Assembly (NCBI GenBank): GCA_945948535.1
Contig: CAMFBN010000020.1
Coordinates: 1-41,600, forward strand
Direction of reading: 5' to 3'
Origin: an uncultured Clostridia bacterium
GTDB lineage: Bacteria; Bacillota; Clostridia; Oscillospirales; Oscillospiraceae
DNA: 41,600 bases
Position numbers and translations under genes: made by a program. The first letter of the stretch is position 1. Every line of letters begins with the position of its first letter. The notes beneath the pieces were generated by a model. The model was not told the origin of the DNA. It did not search any database and worked only from the letters and a program-made list of their open reading frames with translations. Below are positions 39,993 to 41,600 of this stretch, one piece after another.

Positions 39993-40480
39993 AGGTTCCC
40001 CCGGTTTACAAGAAATTGGGCACACAGCCCGGTAAAGGTGCCGGTGACAATGCTGACTGCGATCATCACAGGCAGGTAGGCAAGCAGCCCCGGCGTGGCG
40101 GTGAGCAGCACCGCCATAGCCATCTGGCCAATGGAGTGGGCCACGGCTCCCAGCGCACCCGCCACCCAGAGCTGCTTTTTCGTCAGAATTTTTCGCAGGC
40201 CGATGGTGACGGCAATTGCCAGCGCACCCCCGGCAGCGGAATAGAAGATGGTGCTGAAATTCCCGGCGAATACCGCCCCCAGAAAAATCCGGGCCGACAA
40301 AATCAGCACGGCGTCCTTGGGCCCCAGCGCGAACACGGCGAACACCGTGACGATGTTGGCAAGGCCCAGCTTGATGCCGGGAATGGGAACCAGCGCGGGA
40401 ATCTGGGCTTCCACCATAAAGATGGTCAGGGCAATGGCGGTGAGCAGCGCCAAAAGGGTTAGTTTTTTCGTTTTCAACAC
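39971..40480 (-). CDS. Gx transporter / HepI-like membrane protein
   Basis: A 169-residue membrane protein with about five helices. The family (heptaprenyl diphosphate synthase component I-like, Gx transporter) is shown by LTLLALLTAIALTIFMVEAQIPAL, PGIKLGLANIVTVFAVF and FSTIFYSAAGGALAIAV. It resembles the substrate-binding S components of ECF vitamin importers and may work in isoprenoid or quinone supply; the real cargo is unknown. The start is GTG 40480, placed by AAGG at 7 nt. It is first in the operon with mrnC and rqcH, an association with no clear functional reason. Confidence 0.85.
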   Translation of the reverse strand: MLKTKKLTLLALLTAIALTIFMVEAQIPALVPIPGIKLGLANIVTVFAVFALGPKDAVLILSARIFLGAVFAGNFSTIFYSAAGGALAIAVTIGLRKILTKKQLWVAGALGAVAHSIGQMAMAVLLTATPGLLAYLPVMIAVSIVTGTFTGLCAQFLVNRGNLWKIISK

Positions 40481-40502
40481 GCCACCGCCTTCCTTCCCGT
40501 AT

Positions 40503-40531
40503 AGAATATCAAATTTTTAGAAAAATGTAAA
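40503..40531 (-). promoter_or_regulatory. Promoter of the hepI-mrnC-rqcH operon
   Basis: On the minus strand, -35 TTTACA (40531-40526) and -10 TATTCT (40508-40503) have a 17-bp spacer. Transcription would start near 40497, about 17 bp from the GTG. Confidence 0.8.
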
Positions 40532-40536
40532 GTGCA

Positions 40537-40562
40537 TAGGGCGGAGTCATGACTCCGCCCTA
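40537..40562. repeat. Perfect 26-bp palindrome
   Basis: TAGGGCGGAGTCA and its exact reverse complement TGACTCCGCCCTA meet with no spacer. It lies 8 bp after the stop of the C39-like peptidase gene and 5 bp before the -35 box of the next operon. No T-tract follows, so termination is not certain. Palindromes of this GGCGGAGTC kind look like dispersed REP-type elements. Confidence 0.75.
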
Positions 40563-40570
40563 CGGATGGG

Positions 40571-41353
40571 TTACGCCGAAATCTCCCAGATGTTGCGAAT
40601 TTGGTCTTCCAGTTCCTCATATGTCCACAGCTTTTCGGAACGGATGCGGCTGTTGGGGTCGTTAACCCGGAAGGCCCCGTCCCCCCAGCTCGTCAGGACG
40701 ATGTAATGACCGGAGGAGGTAAAGTCCCCCTTGCCGAGGGCCAGAATCACCGGATGCCCATGTTCCACCGCGTCCACCATTTTGCTTTTGACCAGCGGCA
40801 GCTCCTTCGCCGTCAGGCCCAGCTTTTCCGCGCCCTCGCTGATAAGGGTCCAGCTGGAACCGTAGCCGGAGGCATAATAGCCGTTTTCCGCGGAAAATTC
40901 CGCCACGTCCCTCGGATTGAAGCGTTCTTCGCCGGTCAGGTAGTACCCCGCCATGGCAAGGCAGGTGGGGCCGCAACCGGTCTGCCCGATGCAGCCGGAG
41001 CCGTATTTTTCATAGCCCCACATGGGGTCCCATTGCAGAAACAGGGGAACGGTGTCCCGGCGATAGCCGGACAGGTCAATTTTTACTTCCTCCCGGAAGG
41101 GGTAGTTCAGCACAAAATCCACCGTCTCGGGATTGATTTCCAGCAGCTCGATCAGGTCTTCCGGGTAGCGTCCGTAGGAGATGTGGTTTTCGGTGGCAAA
41201 GGCCTTCACGGTCTGCTCCGCCTCGGTTCGATCGCCGAAATAGTAGGAAATATCCCGGTAGAGGTAATACAGGGGCTTCGCCCCCAGCACCGCCGCCAGT
41301 ACCATAGCCAGCACAATGATAAAAACGGTAAGAAAACGACGTTTCGTCTTCAA
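40571..41353 (-). CDS. Membrane-anchored C39-like cysteine peptidase
   Basis: A 260-residue protein with an N-terminal membrane anchor (about 7-29) and an extracellular papain-like C39 domain. The catalytic cysteine is in GQTGCGPTCLAMAGYYLTG, the histidine in SSGHYIVLTSWGDG, and the third residue in VNDPNS. All three are present, so it is likely active, on an unknown surface or secreted target. The most likely start is TTG 41353, with AAGGAGG at 7 nt; no ATG fits and the frame opens at 41386 within the promoter. It is monocistronic. No ABC exporter or bacteriocin gene is adjacent, so it is not an obvious leader peptidase. Confidence 0.85.
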   Translation of the reverse strand: MKTKRRFLTVFIIVLAMVLAAVLGAKPLYYLYRDISYYFGDRTEAEQTVKAFATENHISYGRYPEDLIELLEINPETVDFVLNYPFREEVKIDLSGYRRDTVPLFLQWDPMWGYEKYGSGCIGQTGCGPTCLAMAGYYLTGEERFNPRDVAEFSAENGYYASGYGSSWTLISEGAEKLGLTAKELPLVKSKMVDAVEHGHPVILALGKGDFTSSGHYIVLTSWGDGAFRVNDPNSRIRSEKLWTYEELEDQIRNIWEISA

Positions 41354-41374
41354 CAAAATCCCTCCTTCCGCGCC

Positions 41375-41383
41375 ATTATAGCA
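41375..41383 (-). promoter_or_regulatory. Extended -10 promoter of the C39-like peptidase gene
   Basis: TGCTATAAT on the minus strand (41383-41375). The -35 region (AAGACT at 17 bp) is poor, as is common with extended -10 promoters. Confidence 0.65.
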
Positions 41384-41435
41384 CAAAAGGAGGGAAAAGT
41401 CTTTTCGATTTGTTTAAGAAATACCGTGCTGACCG

Positions 41436-41560
41436 GCTAAATTGTGCTTTAGCGGCGAGTCGCCGCTTTCCAATGCGTGCCCGGCTGGTGTGGTATCGTT
41501 ACACCATTGGGTATTGCTCGGTATCGGCGGTACTCGATAATGTGCTAAATTGTGCTTTAG
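41436..41560 (+). repeat. 17-bp direct repeats flanking repeat copy C
   Basis: GCTAAATTGTGCTTTAG occurs at 41436-41452 and again, identical, at 41544-41560. The copies bracket repeat copy C. Each has CTAAA/TTTAG inverted ends. They could be part of a larger repeat or a duplication from insertion. Confidence 0.7.
41452..41530 (+). repeat. Intergenic structured repeat, copy C
   Basis: The palindrome GCGGCGAGTCGCCGC (41452-41466) is followed by CCAATGCGTGCCCGGCTGGT, ATCGTTACACCATTGGGT and TTGCTCGGTATCGG. CCAAT pairs with ATTGG and TGGT with ACCA inside it, giving a second hairpin after the palindrome. The gene-free right end of the window (41387-41600) holds this copy, its flanking repeats and a 7-bp tandem repeat. 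Confidence 0.8.
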
Positions 41561-41588
41561 TTGACAATTGACAATTGACAGTTGACAA
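41561..41588 (+). repeat. Tandem 7-bp repeat, TTGACAA type
   Basis: Four units read TTGACAA, TTGACAA, TTGACAG, TTGACAA, followed by TTT. The unit matches the tandem at 21211-21231. Although each unit contains TTGACA, no -10 box is in reach inside the window. Confidence 0.75.
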
Positions 41589-41600
41589 TTTAGGAGTCCC

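Noticed and set aside
41346..41394. Hairpin formed by CCCTCCTT and AAGGAGGG masking the ribosome site of the C39-like gene
   Set aside because: One arm lies upstream of the predicted start of transcription, so both arms would not be in the same mRNA.
41561..41588. Promoter -35 boxes
   Set aside because: Each unit contains TTGACA but the tandem 7-bp spacing and absence of a -10 box within 16-18 bp show a simple tandem repeat.

Overview
The window is 41.6 kb of a GC-rich (roughly 55-60% by eye) chromosome from an anaerobic Firmicute, most likely Oscillospirales/Clostridia. The evidence is strong AGGAGG ribosome sites, near-consensus sigma-A promoters with 17-bp spacers, RNase Y, Mini-RNase III with RqcH, pyruvate phosphate dikinase, a sodium-pumping decarboxylase and CotH. 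Genes are densely packed in short operons on both strands. I see no rRNA, phage or CRISPR locus. There is one tRNA, one degenerate IS3-type element and several small intergenic repeats.

Layout. (1) 1-2 kb: the 5' part of a sugar-type ABC solute-binding lipoprotein gene with a LacI-type operator, then a monocistronic alpha/beta hydrolase. (2) 2-6 kb: a sodium-pumping oxaloacetate decarboxylase operon (oadA, oadG, a carrier with TWO biotinyl domains, oadB), with promoter, leader and terminator. (3) 6-9.2 kb: gluQ, a small acidic membrane protein and rny with a 0.2-kb structured leader. (4) 9.3-12.9 kb: a CotH-like gene broken by one amber codon, a polytopic membrane protein and tRNA-Leu(UAG). 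(5) 12.9-13.6 kb: an AT-rich insert with a HEAT-like protein and a phased array of TGAAAC motifs. (6) 13.7-16.7 kb: an AbrB-type regulator overlapping an MGT-type glycosyltransferase gene, and a PatB/MalY aminotransferase. (7) 16.7-19.8 kb: putP divergent from a LysR regulator, then an unknown protein. (8) 19.8-24.1 kb: a SARP/BTAD regulator with a degenerate GGDEF-like tail, a PflA-like radical SAM protein, and an acetyltransferase-rlmD pair. (9) 24.1-29.1 kb: an LtaS-like sulfatase-fold enzyme and ppdK. (10) 29.1-30.1 kb: the IS3-type remnant. (11) 30.2-37.7 kb: a TetR regulator divergent from a small beta-rich protein, an MMPL/RND exporter and a 1341-residue GLUG-repeat membrane protein. 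(12) 37.8-41.4 kb: a hepI-like transporter, mrnC and rqcH operon, and a C39-like peptidase.

How the genes work together. The decarboxylase makes a sodium gradient that a symporter such as PutP can spend, and PpdK links pyruvate and PEP in the same carbon node. RNase Y, Mini-III, RqcH, RlmD and GluQ form a scattered RNA and translation-maintenance set. The part most likely to be an undescribed system is the TetR-controlled MMPL exporter operon. Its last gene fuses a GLUG surface domain, two membrane segments and a domain that resembles the lipid-carrier lipoproteins that accompany MmpL exporters elsewhere. A three-copy, structured intergenic repeat family (near 1.95, 11.1 and 41.5 kb) is the best candidate for a new small repeat or mobile element.
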